NCBI GenBank assembly: GCA_032622095.1
Contig: CP136062.1
Location: 36,580,918 to 36,644,917, forward strand
Length of the DNA: 64,000 bases
Reading direction: 5' to 3'
Source: Siphonodentalium dalli
Lineage: Eukaryota; Mollusca; Scaphopoda; Gadilida; Siphonodentaliidae
Shown here piece by piece: positions 11,174 to 21,422 of the stretch (position 1 is its first letter; the number at the start of each line of letters is the position of its first letter). Made by a program: the position numbers and the translations under genes. Under the pieces are notes generated by a model. That model was not told the origin of the DNA. It saw only the letters and a program-made list of their open reading frames with translations, and did not search any database.

Positions 11174-11972
11174 CTAGAAGGTGACCCGACTTCGTCCGGG
11201 CTTTGACCTTGAATTGACCATTTTGAAGGTCCAGGTCAGGTGGGGTCAAACACTAACACCCCAAAAATGGTGGAAATCGGCCCAGCGGATACCGGGAAAT
11301 CGGCCCAGCGGATACCGAGATACCCTATGCATCAAATTTCGTCCGTAAATATCCGCCAGTTTATCCCGATTTGATTTCCACTCAAGTATATAAACGCGCC
11401 TCATATACACACGCTCATTAATTATCAAGTTTCAAGTAAAGATAAATTACCATCGGTGCCCGAGATATCGCCAAGACGTCTCAAACAGTCAAATGCATCG
11501 GCCGGTTAAGCGTTAACTGATCTAACGTTATGACCTCTAACGACGTCATAGAAGTTACGCATTGTTTTTATCCTGATGGAAGATAGTACCACTTCTTCTT
11601 GATAATTGAGGCAGATAACTAAAACGTATACATACGCATTATATATCGTTGGAAAGAGGAAACACGAAAGATTCTCACAGTGTCATTATTATGACTGGCA
11701 TTTTATTATTCGCGCTGTTTCGAATCGATTTGTAAGCACCGAACTCAAATGAAAGTCCCGTAACACAGCGTAAAAACAGATTTGACCTCGGCACGTGAAA
11801 AGTTGACCTCGGATCTGAAAATTAATAGGCCCATGCCACCCCCGGCCGAAAATACCCCCACATACCAAGTTTCATCGAAATCGGCTGTGCCGTTTTCGAG
11901 TTCATCGCGAACACACAGACACACAGATACACAGACACACACACAAACAGATCTTCCAAAATATATAATAGA
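11174..11972 (+). mobile_element. CTAG-started repeat unit, near-identical copy of unit D
   Basis: Aligns with 9408-10198 almost base for base. The few differences include GTTTAACCC/GTTTATCCC, GTCTGAAAC/GTCTCAAAC, GACATCGG/GACCTCGG and the length of the CA/CACAGA tail. It is part of the tandem duplication. Confidence 0.7.
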
Positions 11973-12517
11973 CTAGCAGGTTAGCCCGCCATTGGCGGCG
12001 TTGGTCAGAAACATGACATTTTGTTGGCTTCTCAACGAGTTAATTGTGCCTTTTTAATCAAGAGAAATGATGGTACCCGTTCCTAAAAGATTTAAGGTAC
12101 ATCGGGCGGAAAGAACTGACCCGATGAAAAATTGTTGAGCCCGACGTTGTCCGGGCTATTCAAAAACCAAATTTCAAGTCGATAGCTCCACCCGTTTCCG
12201 AGATCCGGTCTGCGCATGCGCGAAGCTGGCTCGGGCTCGGCGACCCGATAAAATTCGTATCCGGGGCAAGATACATTCACATACCATATTTCAAGTCGAT
12301 AGCTCCACCCTTTTCCGAGATCTCGTCTAGGCATGCGCGAAGCGGGCGCCGCACGGGCTCGCCAATACGACAACGTCGACCGCCTGGTCAAACTACACAC
12401 ACGTACCAAGTTTCGTCCCGATCGGTCGAGAATCGTAGATTTGTATGAATGACATACATACATACATACAGACATACATACATACAGAGGTCTTCAAATA
12501 TTATATGAGATAGAAGA
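11973..12517 (+). mobile_element. CTAG-started repeat unit G
   Basis: Starts CTAGCAGGTTAGCCCGCC. It matches the first part of unit E, then carries its own tail: TTCGTCCCGATCGGTCGAGA, a (CATA)n run near 12452-12484 and GGTCTTCAAATATTATA. The internal GAGCCCGACGTTGTCCGGGC head is kept at about 12138. Confidence 0.6.
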
Positions 12518-13463
12518 CTAGCAGGTTAGCCCGCCACTGGTGGCGTTTGTCCGAAACATGACATTTTTTTGCTTTTCAATGAGTTAATTGTGCCTTTTAA
12601 TAAAGAGACATTATAGTACCCGTCCCTAAAAGAGGTATGTCAACAATGTCGTTGTTGGCATTCACGGTTTGGGTGGCCAACACGGCTATATTATCTAATG
12701 GTACCCGTCCCTAAAAGAGTCGTTGTTGTTGGCATTATGTCGTTGTTGTTGGCACCCGTCCCTAAAAGAGGTATGCCAACAATGTCGTTGTTGTTGGCAT
12801 TCACGGCTTGGGTGGCCAACACGGCTATATTAACTAATGGTACCCGTCGCTAAAAGAGTCGTTGTTGCTGACACCCGTCCCTAAAAGAGGTATGCCAACA
12901 TTGTCGTTGTTGTTGGCATTCACGGCTTGGGTGGCCAACACGGCTATATTAACTAATGGTACCCGTCCCTAAAAGAGTCGTTGTTGTTGGCATTATGTCG
13001 TTGTTGTTGGCATTCATGGCTATATTAACTAATGGTACCCGTCCCTAAAAGAGTCATTGTTGTTGGCATTCACGGCTTGTGAGATCACGGCTATGTAGTT
13101 CCCGCTTGGATCGGTAGTGAATCGATAGCGAAAACTAATAAAAAATGTAGAGTTACGCCTCTTAGATCAATTCTGCCTTTTCGTCGATGACTATAAAGAG
13201 CGTTTCCCGGTTAAATCTCCCAATATGGAAGATATAAGGAGCGTTGGTGTGTTAACCCCCACGGTGCCATTTTGTTGTGACTGGGAAGGGAGAAGCGGTG
13301 CTCTGAGCTTGTCCAAAATGCGACGTGGACGATCCCCGTGGGTTTTTACCCTTATATTCTAAATTTGAGCTCGATCCGCGCAGCCGTTTTCGATTCTATG
13401 AAGTACCCACATACACACATATATACATCTATATATACGGAAGACACAAAATATATATATAGA
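12518..13463 (+). mobile_element. CTAG-started repeat unit H
   Basis: Starts CTAGCAGGTTAGCCCGCC and ends with a CACATATATACATC-type tail and ACACAAAATATATATATAG. Its core is the TACCCGTCCCTAAAAGAG / GTCGTTGTTGTTGGCAT tandem array described separately. The unit is non-coding. Confidence 0.6.
12612..13072. repeat. Tandem array of TACCCGTCCCTAAAAGAG phrases
   Basis: About four units, each joining TGGTACCCGTCCCTAAAAGA, one or more GTCGTTGTTGTTGGCAT and GGCCAACACGGCTATATTAA. Units differ by internal deletions, so the period varies (roughly 60-140 bases). Confidence 0.85.
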
Positions 13464-13710
13464 CTAGCAGGTTAGCCCGCCACTGTCTCAAATTTCAAGT
13501 CGATAGCTCCACCCGTTTCCGAGATCTCGTCTGTGCATGCGCTGCACGGGCGTTGCACGGGCTCGCCAATACGACAACGACCACCGCCTGGTCAAACTAC
13601 ACACACGTACCAAGTTTCGTCCCGATCGGTTGATAATCGTAGATTTGTATTAATGACAAACAGACAAACAGACAGACAGACAGACAGAGGTCTTCAATAT
13701 ATATATGAGA
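13464..13710 (+). mobile_element. CTAG-started short unit I with (CAGA)n tail
   Basis: A compact unit of about 250 bases: the CTAGCAGGTTAGCCCGCC head, TCAAATTTCAAGTCGATAGC, TTCGTCCCGATCGGTTGATA, a CAGACAGA run (about 13656-13687) and GGTCTTCAATATATATATGA. It shows the minimal head-to-tail structure of the family. Confidence 0.65.
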
Positions 13711-13973
13711 CTAGCCGATGAGCCCGACGTTGTCCGGGCTATTCAAAAACCAAATTTCAAGTCGACAGCTCCACCCGTTTCCGAGGTCTGGTCTGTGCAT
13801 GCGCTGCACGGGCGTCGCACGGGCTCGCCAATACGACAACGACCACCGCCTGGTCAAACCACACACACGTACCACGTTTCGTCCCGATCGGTCGATAATC
13901 GTAGATTTGTATTAATGACAGACAGACAGACAAACAGACAGAAAGACAGACAGAGGTCTTCAAAATATATATA
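13711..13973 (+). mobile_element. CTAG-started short unit J with (CAGA)n tail
   Basis: Starts CTAGCCGATGAGCCCGACGT. It shares most of its body with unit I and ends in a CAGACAGA run (about 13919-13954) and GGTCTTCAAAATATATATAA. It is the last unit joined directly in the array. Confidence 0.65.
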
Positions 13974-14087
13974 AGATTGGCAGATTCCAGTAGCTTTATA
14001 ACGGTATATCTGGGGAGAAATCTGATACTATATTCGTGATTATCTGGAATGATTTCGGTATATACTGTAAAAACAAAGCGCGCCATC

Positions 14088-14783
14088 CGTGCTCGCAGGG
14101 TTGGTCAGAAATATGACAATTTTTTATTTTTTTTTATTTTTTAATATTAAATTAATGTTTTTTAAATTTAATTTATGTTTTTTATTTAATTTTTATTCTA
14201 ATTGTCCCGATGAAATCCCCCCTTCCTAGGAACGACAGACAACGCATTCTTTGTTTTTCAATGAGTTAATTCATGGTACCCGTCCTAAACTTCCCTGTAG
14301 TCCCCGAAAAGAGCGGACAGTCAATTAATCACGTCGTGAAATCTCTCTACATAATATTTCGAGCGATAAGGTTGCGTTGAATTGTAAACAAACGCTTCTT
14401 AGATCAATTCTGCCTTTTTAATCGAGATAATTGCATTTCGTCCCGCATTCGTATTTCGGACGCATGGGGGCTAGTCATTTAGCCACGTCGATTGCAATAA
14501 TGAGCGTTCGTCGTTAACAACTCCGTATATGGTCAATATAAAGATCGTTGATGCCTTAACCCCCGAAGTGGCGTTTGCGGTGATTTTGATGATTGGGAGT
14601 GGAGAATCAGTGTTCAGAGCTTGTCCAAAATGCTACGTGGACGATCCCCGTGGGATTTAACCCTTATATACGAAGTTTGAGCTCGATCCGACCAGTCGTT
14701 TTCGATTCTATAAAGTACCCACATATATATATACACACATATATACATATATATACGAAAGTCTCAAAATATATATATATATA
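14088..14783 (+). mobile_element. Truncated unit of the same family, related to units B and H
   Basis: Begins inside the head (GCTCGCAGGGTTGGTCAGAA) and lacks CTAG. It keeps CCTTCCTAGGAACGACAGAC and GAAATCTCTCTACATAATAT as in unit B. The tail GATCCCCGTGGGATTTAACC ... CACATATATATATAC ... GTCTCAAAATATATATATAT is shared with unit H. Confidence 0.55.
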
Positions 14784-15155
14784 GATAGATAGATCACACC
14801 ACTAGTCAACGCGCTATATGATCTTAGTGTATAGACTAGAAACAAATCAAAACAGACTGACACGTCTGCATTGTCCATAAGATATATTGTAACAACCCAT
14901 AGTGTGAAATATCTCAGGGTGTGCCTGAGTATTCAGTTAACTAGTGATTTGTTACTATGATTGTGCTGGTTAGAAATGGCGGAAATGTAGACAGGTAGAA
15001 ATGGGTAAACATGAGAGTGAGGGTGTGAATATCAATTAGGTTGTTTGTTTGGCATACAATGAATGCACATACAGTATGATTGTATCACTTACAACTTATG
15101 TCATATAAATGTGATATATTTATATATTTTACCACCACCACATCTACACCAACAG
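14784..15155. other. Non-coding DNA before the Thr-rich exon
   Basis: No coding region is supported. The sequence is AT-rich, with a TATATA/GATAGATAGAT run at the left edge. An upstream FReD exon (signal peptide) was looked for and not recognised. Confidence 0.5.
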
Positions 15156-15521
15156 GTAGTGAAACAACAACCATACCAACAACTACAACGACAACAACAA
15201 TGACTACGACGACGACGACCACAACGACCGCCACCACGACCACCACGACGACAACAACAACTACAACGACAACAACAATGACTACTACGACGACGACGAC
15301 CGCCACACCGACCGCCACCACGACCACAACAAACCCGACCACCACAATCACCACAATATGGACGACCGCCAGCACCACAACAACAACTACAACGACAACA
15401 ACAATGACTACTACGACGACGACGACCGCCACACCGACTGCCACCACGACCACAACAAACCCGAACACCACAATCACCACAATATGGACGACCGCCAGCA
15501 CCACAACAGCAACTAAAGCAG
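15156..15521 (+). CDS. Threonine-rich mucin-like exon of a fibrinogen-related gene
   Basis: This is an open stretch of 121 full codons, almost all Thr with scattered Pro, Ala, Ser, Ile and Met, coded by a mix of ACA, ACC, ACG and ACT. It contains a 126-base internal duplication (the IWTTAS block occurs at 15355 and 15481). It is flanked by an acceptor-like TTTTACC...CAACAG and a donor AG-GTATGC. Both ends are phase 1, and the phase-1 end fits the exon at 24691. Such a segment would be an extended, O-glycosylated linker before the fibrinogen domain. Alternatively it is a non-coding ACN microsatellite; the phase match and uninterrupted frame favour an exon. Confidence 0.45.
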
Positions 15522-15949
15522 GTATGCATACGAATAACCAGATTTAAACTGTAATTAAACTAATGACTCCCTTTACACTAGCTATAGATTTTTGTTATTC
15601 TGTTTTTATCGACATCGTGTAGTGACATACTTGCAGATGATATGTACTCTTCGCCAAAGGAAATTCCGTCGTGTCTAGGCCTAGGCGCTCCCAACTACAT
15701 TGGTTGCCGATCGTGGACAAAATTTCGTTCCAAATCGCTACAATTGCTTCCACCGTATGCATGACACCAACTCACTTCAAGACTATTTCACGGAACATAT
15801 CTAGCATTATGTTCCAGGTGGAAACCTTCATTTTTTCGGATCCAGTTTTGCTCACACTGCAGGGAGCAAAGCTTGTCACGGTTAGTGATATAGCTATTCG
15901 CGTTGCCTGTGTCTATAGTGGTATTGGCGAGCACTCTAGCCCGCCCCTC

Positions 15950-16345
15950 CCGATGGGGTCGGCCAGAGTGCCCGCCATGGGCCAGAGTGTCGGGTCCATG
16001 AACCAGAGTGACGGGTCATACTGCGCATGTCCGCTGGGACCCAGCATTCTGACCCATGGGCCAGAGTGGCCCCGAGTGTGGGGTTTGGCTGGCATTCTGA
16101 CCCACCCCACTCGGTCGGGGCCATTCTGGCACATGGGCCAGAGTGTCCACGAGCGAGGGGTTTGGCCGGCACTCTGACCCACCCCCTGGATCGGGGTTAC
16201 TCAGATTGTCCCCGAGCGAGGGGTGGGTGGGAGTGGCAGCCAACCCCCCCCCCCCCGCTCGAGGCCACTCTGGCCAGGGGGTGGGCCAGAGTGCCGACGA
16301 GCGAGGGGTGGGCCAGTGAGCCGGCCCATGGCTTGTCGGTCCAGT
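15950..16345. repeat. GC-rich CCAGAGTG repeat block, copy 1
   Basis: The phrases GGGCCAGAGTG, GAGCGAGGGGT and GGCCCATGGG recur irregularly every 40-60 bases, with a C run near 16246-16257. The block is far richer in GC than its flanks. Long reading frames across it exist on both strands, as expected for a short repeat, and are not taken as genes. Confidence 0.85.
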
Positions 16346-16419
16346 GGTTGTGATAGATTCCAAAGGTGAGCGCTTCGAAGGGGTTTTGACAGAAAAGAGC
16401 ATAATTTACTAATTTATCG

Positions 16420-16510
16420 TTTTTTTTCTCGGATTCTAATGGCAGTGTGGTAAGTGAGGAGCGTTCCCCTTTGCGGACACACTGAACTTAGAATAATAAC
16501 CGAGAAAAAA
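16420..16510. repeat. Fold-back element, copy 1
   Basis: TTTTTTTCTCGGATTCTAAT on the left pairs imperfectly with TTAGAATAATAACCGAGAAA on the right. An inner CAGTGTG/CACACTG pair and a GC-rich loop lie between them. Confidence 0.75.
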
Positions 16511-16771
16511 GGCATTAGTAGATTGTTTTACTTTACGAGTGCATTTTAATAAAAGCGAAAGTCATTGACTTCTCGGAGTCAAATCGGTGTTCTATTCGTA
16601 GAAATATGATGTTTTTGACAGAAAAGAAACACACTTGATTTGACGTTCGAGAAAAATGGTAGAAAAACACAATGACGTCGTCAACGACGCCCGCGCATCC
16701 CATATAATTGATCCTCTAAGATTTTACCGTTATTACATGCGTATATTGTAACGTCATTAACTTTATCGTCA

Positions 16772-17098
16772 TCTTGAAACATGGTCCATGGGCGCCCATG
16801 GGCCAGAGTGTCGACTACCGAGGGGGTGTGCCAGAGTGCCGGGTCCCAGAACCGGGACCAGGCACTATGGCCCATGGGCCAGAGTGTCGACGAGCGAGGG
16901 GTGAGCCAGAGTGCCGGCCCAGGGCCGAGTTCGTCGGTCCAGAGGTTGTTAGATTCCAAAGAGTAAGGTGAGCGCTTCGAAAGGGTTTTCACAGAAAAAA
17001 ATCATCGTTTTTTTTTCTCGGATTATAATGGCAGTGTGGTAAGCGAAGGGCTTCCCCTTCGCTGGACACACTGAACTTAGAATAATACCGAGAAAAAA
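16772..17098. repeat. GC-rich repeat plus fold-back module, copy 2
   Basis: 16772-16945 repeats the GGGCCAGAGTG/GAGCGAGGGG block. 17008-17098 repeats the fold-back, here with a nearly complete inner stem (AAGCGAAGG against CCCCTTCGCT). The connecting GAGCGCTTCGAA..GGGTTTT is shared with copy 1 (16366-16388 and 16971-16989). A pair of inverted AAAAGAAACACACTTGATT motifs lies at 16625-16643 and about 17272-17292. Confidence 0.8.
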
Positions 17099-17149
17099 TC
17101 GAAGCATTAGTAAATTGTGTTACCTCACCAGTGCATTTTTAACAAAAGC

Positions 17150-18020
17150 GAACGTTTTTTATTAAATTTGAAGACGCTAGCGTTGTAAAATGTACTCGTA
17201 AAAGTTACCTTTCAGTGAAATATGTTATGAGATAATGGTAAAATGGTGCATATAAAAGTTCTCCGAGTCTAATCAAGTGTGTTTCTTTTTGGTGAATTAA
17301 GATCTTCATTGACATTGCCGAAGACGATCATTAAAAACAGACACTGCTTTTTTTTTCAACAACATAACTTTCATTTTTTAATTAAGAATCAACATATCTA
17401 CAACTGATCATGAATTTATCATATTTACAATCAATAATTGGCAATGAACACATTTCATCATTAATGAAATTCACTGTAAGTCTTACAAGTTTGTGAAATA
17501 CATGTTTTGGGTAATGTTTCTGATTCTTTTCGTAAGGGTTCATAGTTCATAGTTGGAAACAACTAATAATTTTATAGCATATCCGCTTTTCAAGAAATGT
17601 AGAGCAAATATGCAGTAGATACCGCACACGTTTGTACCGTGATGTTGAAACCGCCCAACGTTTATTTTACATTCGATCGAATTTCTTTGAATAAATGATT
17701 TGATCTATTTATCAATAGCTGGTATCGCAAAGGAATCGAAATATGTTGCAATGTTTCCATTGAAGAAAACTGCAACCCAGTGTTCTCCTGTTTTTCTGAC
17801 GTGTGTGTATTTACTATGTACGCTTTTACATGATGAGGTTTCTCTTTTGCACACACCACACCATACAATGAACAGATGTAGGATGATTGTCTAGTATATG
17901 CTGACGTTCGCTAGTGTTCATCTTCGTAGTATTTCACAACACAAGTCAACAAAACACGAATTAAATTGGTTAAAGTTGGCATGAACAACTTTCTTTTTAT
18001 CCTTCCAAAGTTTGAATGCC
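17150..18020. other. No gene seen
   Basis: AT-rich sequence. Short frames on both strands show no domain, splice context or repeat partner. Confidence 0.5.
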
Positions 18021-18071
18021 TCAAATTTCCTCTTGTAGTGTAAATGATTCTATTTCTGGATACCATTGTTC
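18021..18071 (-). pseudogene. C-terminal remainder of the interrupted reading frame
   Basis: Counting one copy of the GTTC target duplication, this short - strand segment keeps the frame of 23934-24213. It ends at TGA (complement of 18021-18023). It is now about 5.9 kb away from the rest of the gene because of the LTR insertion. Confidence 0.5.
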
Positions 18072-18601
18072 TGATACATAATATACCCCACGTACATGTA
18101 CCAGTAACATCCCTGATTACACAGAATTTACCTTCGTCGTTTCTTAGACTGAGTAATTACTTTCCCCGTACTTTTAACCTCACATATATTTGCCTTATCA
18201 CGTAACATTAATTAACCTGCCTCTGACATCTCTTTTATATATCGCAATCTCGTATGTAACCTTTCTCTGACCTCTCTTTGCCCATGTGAGTCAGCGAGTC
18301 ATGAGGGAACGCAAGTCATGAGTCGAGATATAAAGGAGTGGGATTCCAGAGAACAGAAAAGGAGAAGTTGAAAATCGCTCATCTGAGTTTACATGGATCC
18401 TTACCATGCGATTTTCATATTTACAGAGTTTTTTATTTACTTACGCTCAGATATTTATTTATGTACCATTGTTGCTGTCACCATTGATGCTTGATATTAC
18501 CACATCACAATTAATGTTATCTACTGAAGATCTAACCACTCATCACTTACCACTAGACTATCACATCGGCCCAGGTTGTTGGTATACCACATAATGTAAC
18601 A
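18072..18601 (+). repeat. 5' LTR of the Gypsy-type element
   Basis: About 530 bases, TG...CA bounded. It shares long stretches with the 3' LTR, for example AGAACAGAAAAGGAGAAGTT and TCATCTGAGTTTACATGGAT with few changes. A segment after the first six bases (about 18078-18131) and the CATGTGAGTCAGCGAG stretch near 18283 differ or are absent in the other LTR. The substantial divergence implies an old insertion. Confidence 0.8.
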
Positions 18602-18609
18602 ACTTGTAA

Positions 18610-18627
18610 TGGTTCCGAGAGCAGAGA
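18610..18627 (+). promoter_or_regulatory. Candidate primer-binding site
   Basis: TGGTTCCGAGAGCAGAGA begins eight bases after the LTR end. It starts with TGG, as expected for pairing with a tRNA CCA end. The matching tRNA was not identified. Confidence 0.4.
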
Positions 18628-19150
18628 ACACGTCACATCATTACAACGAGAAGTCACAAATGAGTAAATAAACACTTATACATTTATAAAAGAACACAGA
18701 ACACATTACATAAGACATAAGAGTAGAACAAACATTATTAATTGCTAAAAGAAGACAGAACATACCACAGAAGAGTAAACACTTATAAAAAGAAGACAGG
18801 ACAGATTACCGAAGACAGATAATAAACAAACAATTATATAAATTCCTAACAGAAGACAGAACAGTTCACAGACGAATACAGATGAAGATCACAAATCAGA
18901 CAAGCCAAAGAAAATAGAAAGACGATAGACTCGCATGACAAAAAAATACAGGACTCCAAATCTACACATCCATTGTTGTTCAACTATTTCCATTACCATT
19001 CTGTCACAATCGGTGCGTAATCTCTTTATTATTCGCTTCCATTTGGCTCAGTCACAATTTGTATTACTTTCACTCGAAATTATTTCAAACTTCAGTAAAG
19101 TGCATTGTCCAACGTAATCTAAATTTCTAGCCTACTCAATAATATTAGTA

Positions 19151-20110
19151 ATGGCAGATGCACGTTCTTGTTGTCATGCGCAAATTAAACCCGCAATTTT
19201 ACACAGCATAGAAAATAATTCAAACTCAAAACAACAGCAAAATTCCGATTATCACAATGCATCTTCCCCTAAATCCGACAATTCTACACATACAAAATTA
19301 GACTCATTGAAAAATATTGCAGAACATTTTAATCAAATTTCATCTTCAGTTGCCGCTCAAATAATTTGTAGAATCCAGCAAACAAAAGTTAGACAAATTG
19401 AGTCATTATCACAATCAATTCCTACCTTTAATGGCGAACCGCATTTATTTCGATCATGGATTAGATCATTACAATGTTATGCACGTGTAGTAGATGCCGA
19501 CATACTTGAACTTCCGACATTAGCTTTACAAACAACGCAAAAAGAAGTCTCCTATTTCATAAAAAGGTACATCGAGTCCAATTTAAATGAGTCAAGATAT
19601 GTGAATTGGGTCAACCTTAAAACAGAACTTAAAACAAGATTTTGTGATATCCCTGACAAAAAACACGCATTGATTATTTTTAAAAACATTAGACAAAATA
19701 TCGATGAAACTATTCCCGCTTTTCCCGAAAGATTATATGCTATTGCAACATAAGCTTTTGCCGACGATATTATACGTCCTGCTATTCAAAATCAAATAAT
19801 TCTTTCAACGTTTATCGATGGTTTAGCCAATCCACATCTTCAAATTCCTCTCATGCGAATGAATCCATCAATGAGGTAGTCACATTTGCACTTCGCGAGC
19901 AAAATATTAGAGAACGTTTTTTTAACAATCCGTACAATTTCCGTCGCAGATACCAACCCTCTGAAAGATACAGAAATTTCTCACGTAAACACTCTTTACA
20001 TAAACTTAGCTACCTCCAATCAAATTCTACATCATCAAACGACAAATTTCCATATAGAAATTATCAAACACAAAATACAAAAACATTTCCTCGTGAACGT
20101 TCATCAGAAA
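19151..20110 (+). pseudogene. gag-like region, frameshifted
   Basis: The segment starts at an ATG (19151) and reads 200 codons. It includes a central block with IPTFNGEPHLFRSWIRSLQ and WVNLKTELKTRFCDI, the capsid-type pattern of Gypsy Gag proteins. A TAA interrupts at 19751. The same frame resumes (FIDGLANPHLQIPL), and a shift near 19876 leads to VVTFALREQNIRERFF, a common Gag C-terminal helix. A basic Tyr/Asn/Arg-rich tail follows, without a visible CCHC zinc knuckle. At least one stop and one frameshift make it inactive. Confidence 0.7.
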
Positions 20111-20229
20111 AGCAAATATCTCAGATGTGAGACATAAAGACAATTTCGTACAACACAAACACAATGCACCGCATCACATGACCTCAAATGACAGACATAC
20201 AAAACATTATTCTAAACAAGCAATCGATG

Positions 20230-20757
20230 AGAAACCTAAACTTCCAACTGAAAAATTGTCACAAATTCATATTAACAGCATAAAATATGACCAAGATTTG
20301 AAAGCTGGCATTAATGATCAAGTTCCATGTTCAACAATAATTCAAATTGACAATACAAAATGCCGTGCATTACTTGACAGTGGTGAATCATTATCGTGCA
20401 TCAATTATAACATTTATAAAAATAAACCAAAATTAGTTATAAAAGAAATGGTTTTGACATTCGCCTCGGGCGACTATATGAAAGCACATGAAACTCTCAG
20501 CTGAATTCGTAGTTATTGAAAATTTATCCAGAATTTTTTTTATCGGACGTGAATTCATGCAAGAATATAACGTTCATCTCTATTTCGATTTACAGTCATT
20601 TAGAATAAAAGACACAATGTTTGAATTAATCCCCGACTTTTATGTAGCAAGCTTAGCCAGACTCAAAATTGCCTGTATTTTAGCACCAAAACAGGGATAT
20701 TTACCTCAGCTAAAATCGCATGTGGTTCAAAAATGTTCAACTCTGATTACTTATGTC
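20230..20757 (+). pseudogene. Aspartic-protease-like segment of the Gypsy element
   Basis: CRALLDSGESLSCINYNIY matches the active-site segment of retroelement proteases (hydrophobic-D-T/S-G-A-x-x-S-C/F-I), here with DSG and Glu in place of the usual Ala. After a stop and shift near 20503, FFIGREFMQEYNVHLYFD matches the ILGxDFL..Y segment at the protease C-terminus. Two frames are needed, so it is not functional. Confidence 0.65.
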
Positions 20758-21422
20758 TAAAACAAGTTGAAAACGGATATTTAGCCGAAAATCCAGGCAT
20801 TGGTGAAGCCGAAACCGTAGTTTTTAAAACATTAAACCATAATATACCAATACTTATTCAAAATCAAACTAATAAATGGATAAATTTGAAACGTGGTTGT
20901 GTTGTAGGACGCATCGAACTCATACAAACAGTAGATATATTAGAAGTATCCTCTGCTAAACCACAATTAGACAAACATATCGATTTACACAAATTAAGTG
21001 TCCCAGATACACACAAAGGATTTGTCGCCAAATTGTTAACAGAATACAGAGATGTATTTGAAAACACAGAACGAGATATAAGATTATGTAGCAATACAGA
21101 AATGAGATTTGGCACTGAAAATCATAAACGCATTGCAAAGAAACCGTACCCGTGTCCCTTAAAATTACGACCGGCAATGTCGCAAGCTATCGACGATTTA
21201 GTCACGGCTGGAGTTCTGAAAAGGGTTAAATACTCAAACTGGTCATTTCCTTGTATGTTGGTCACCAAGAACAAAGTAGATGAACACCACGGTAAATCAT
21301 TATACAGACTAGTCTCTGATTTTAGGGCCCTTAAATCAATCACTAAACCCAAAACATCCACTTATTTTCTCCCAAATGAAAGATTAAAAAATATGGTCCA
21401 CGCTAGATGTCCAAAATGCTTA
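20758..21422 (+). pseudogene. Reverse transcriptase, N-terminal part, cut by insertion
   Basis: The frame carries the PR-RT linker (INLKRGCVVGRIELIQ), then the RT thumb-entry region with KKPYPCPLKLRPAMSQAIDD, VLKRVKYSNWSFPCMLVTKN and YRLVSDFRALKSITKP. These match the Gypsy RT pattern (RxxPxxxxP, SPWxSPxVxVxKK, RxVxDYRxLN). Translation ends artificially where the inverted-repeat element begins at 21423. The conserved core resumes on the far side at about 22811. Confidence 0.8.

Larger units (their letters stand above)
8931..12424. repeat. Tandem duplication, two units of about 1.73 kb
   Basis: 8931-10658 and 10699-12424 align nearly base for base (offset 1768-1774). Only scattered substitutions, microsatellite-length changes and a few small indels separate them. 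The breakpoints fall inside shared phrases (CTCCACCCGTTTCCGA / GGTTTGTAAC), consistent with unequal exchange between family members. Identity looks like about 98-99 percent by eye; I did not compute it. Confidence 0.9.

Noticed and set aside
15085-15529. Long - strand frames rich in Val or in Cys/Gly/Arg opposite the Thr-rich exon
   Set aside because: They are the complements of the ACN repeat; only the Thr frame has fitting splice signals and phase.
15671-16402. Long overlapping frames on both strands rich in Pro, Trp, Gly
   Set aside because: They follow from the GC-rich CCAGAGTG repeat, which lacks stops in several frames at once.
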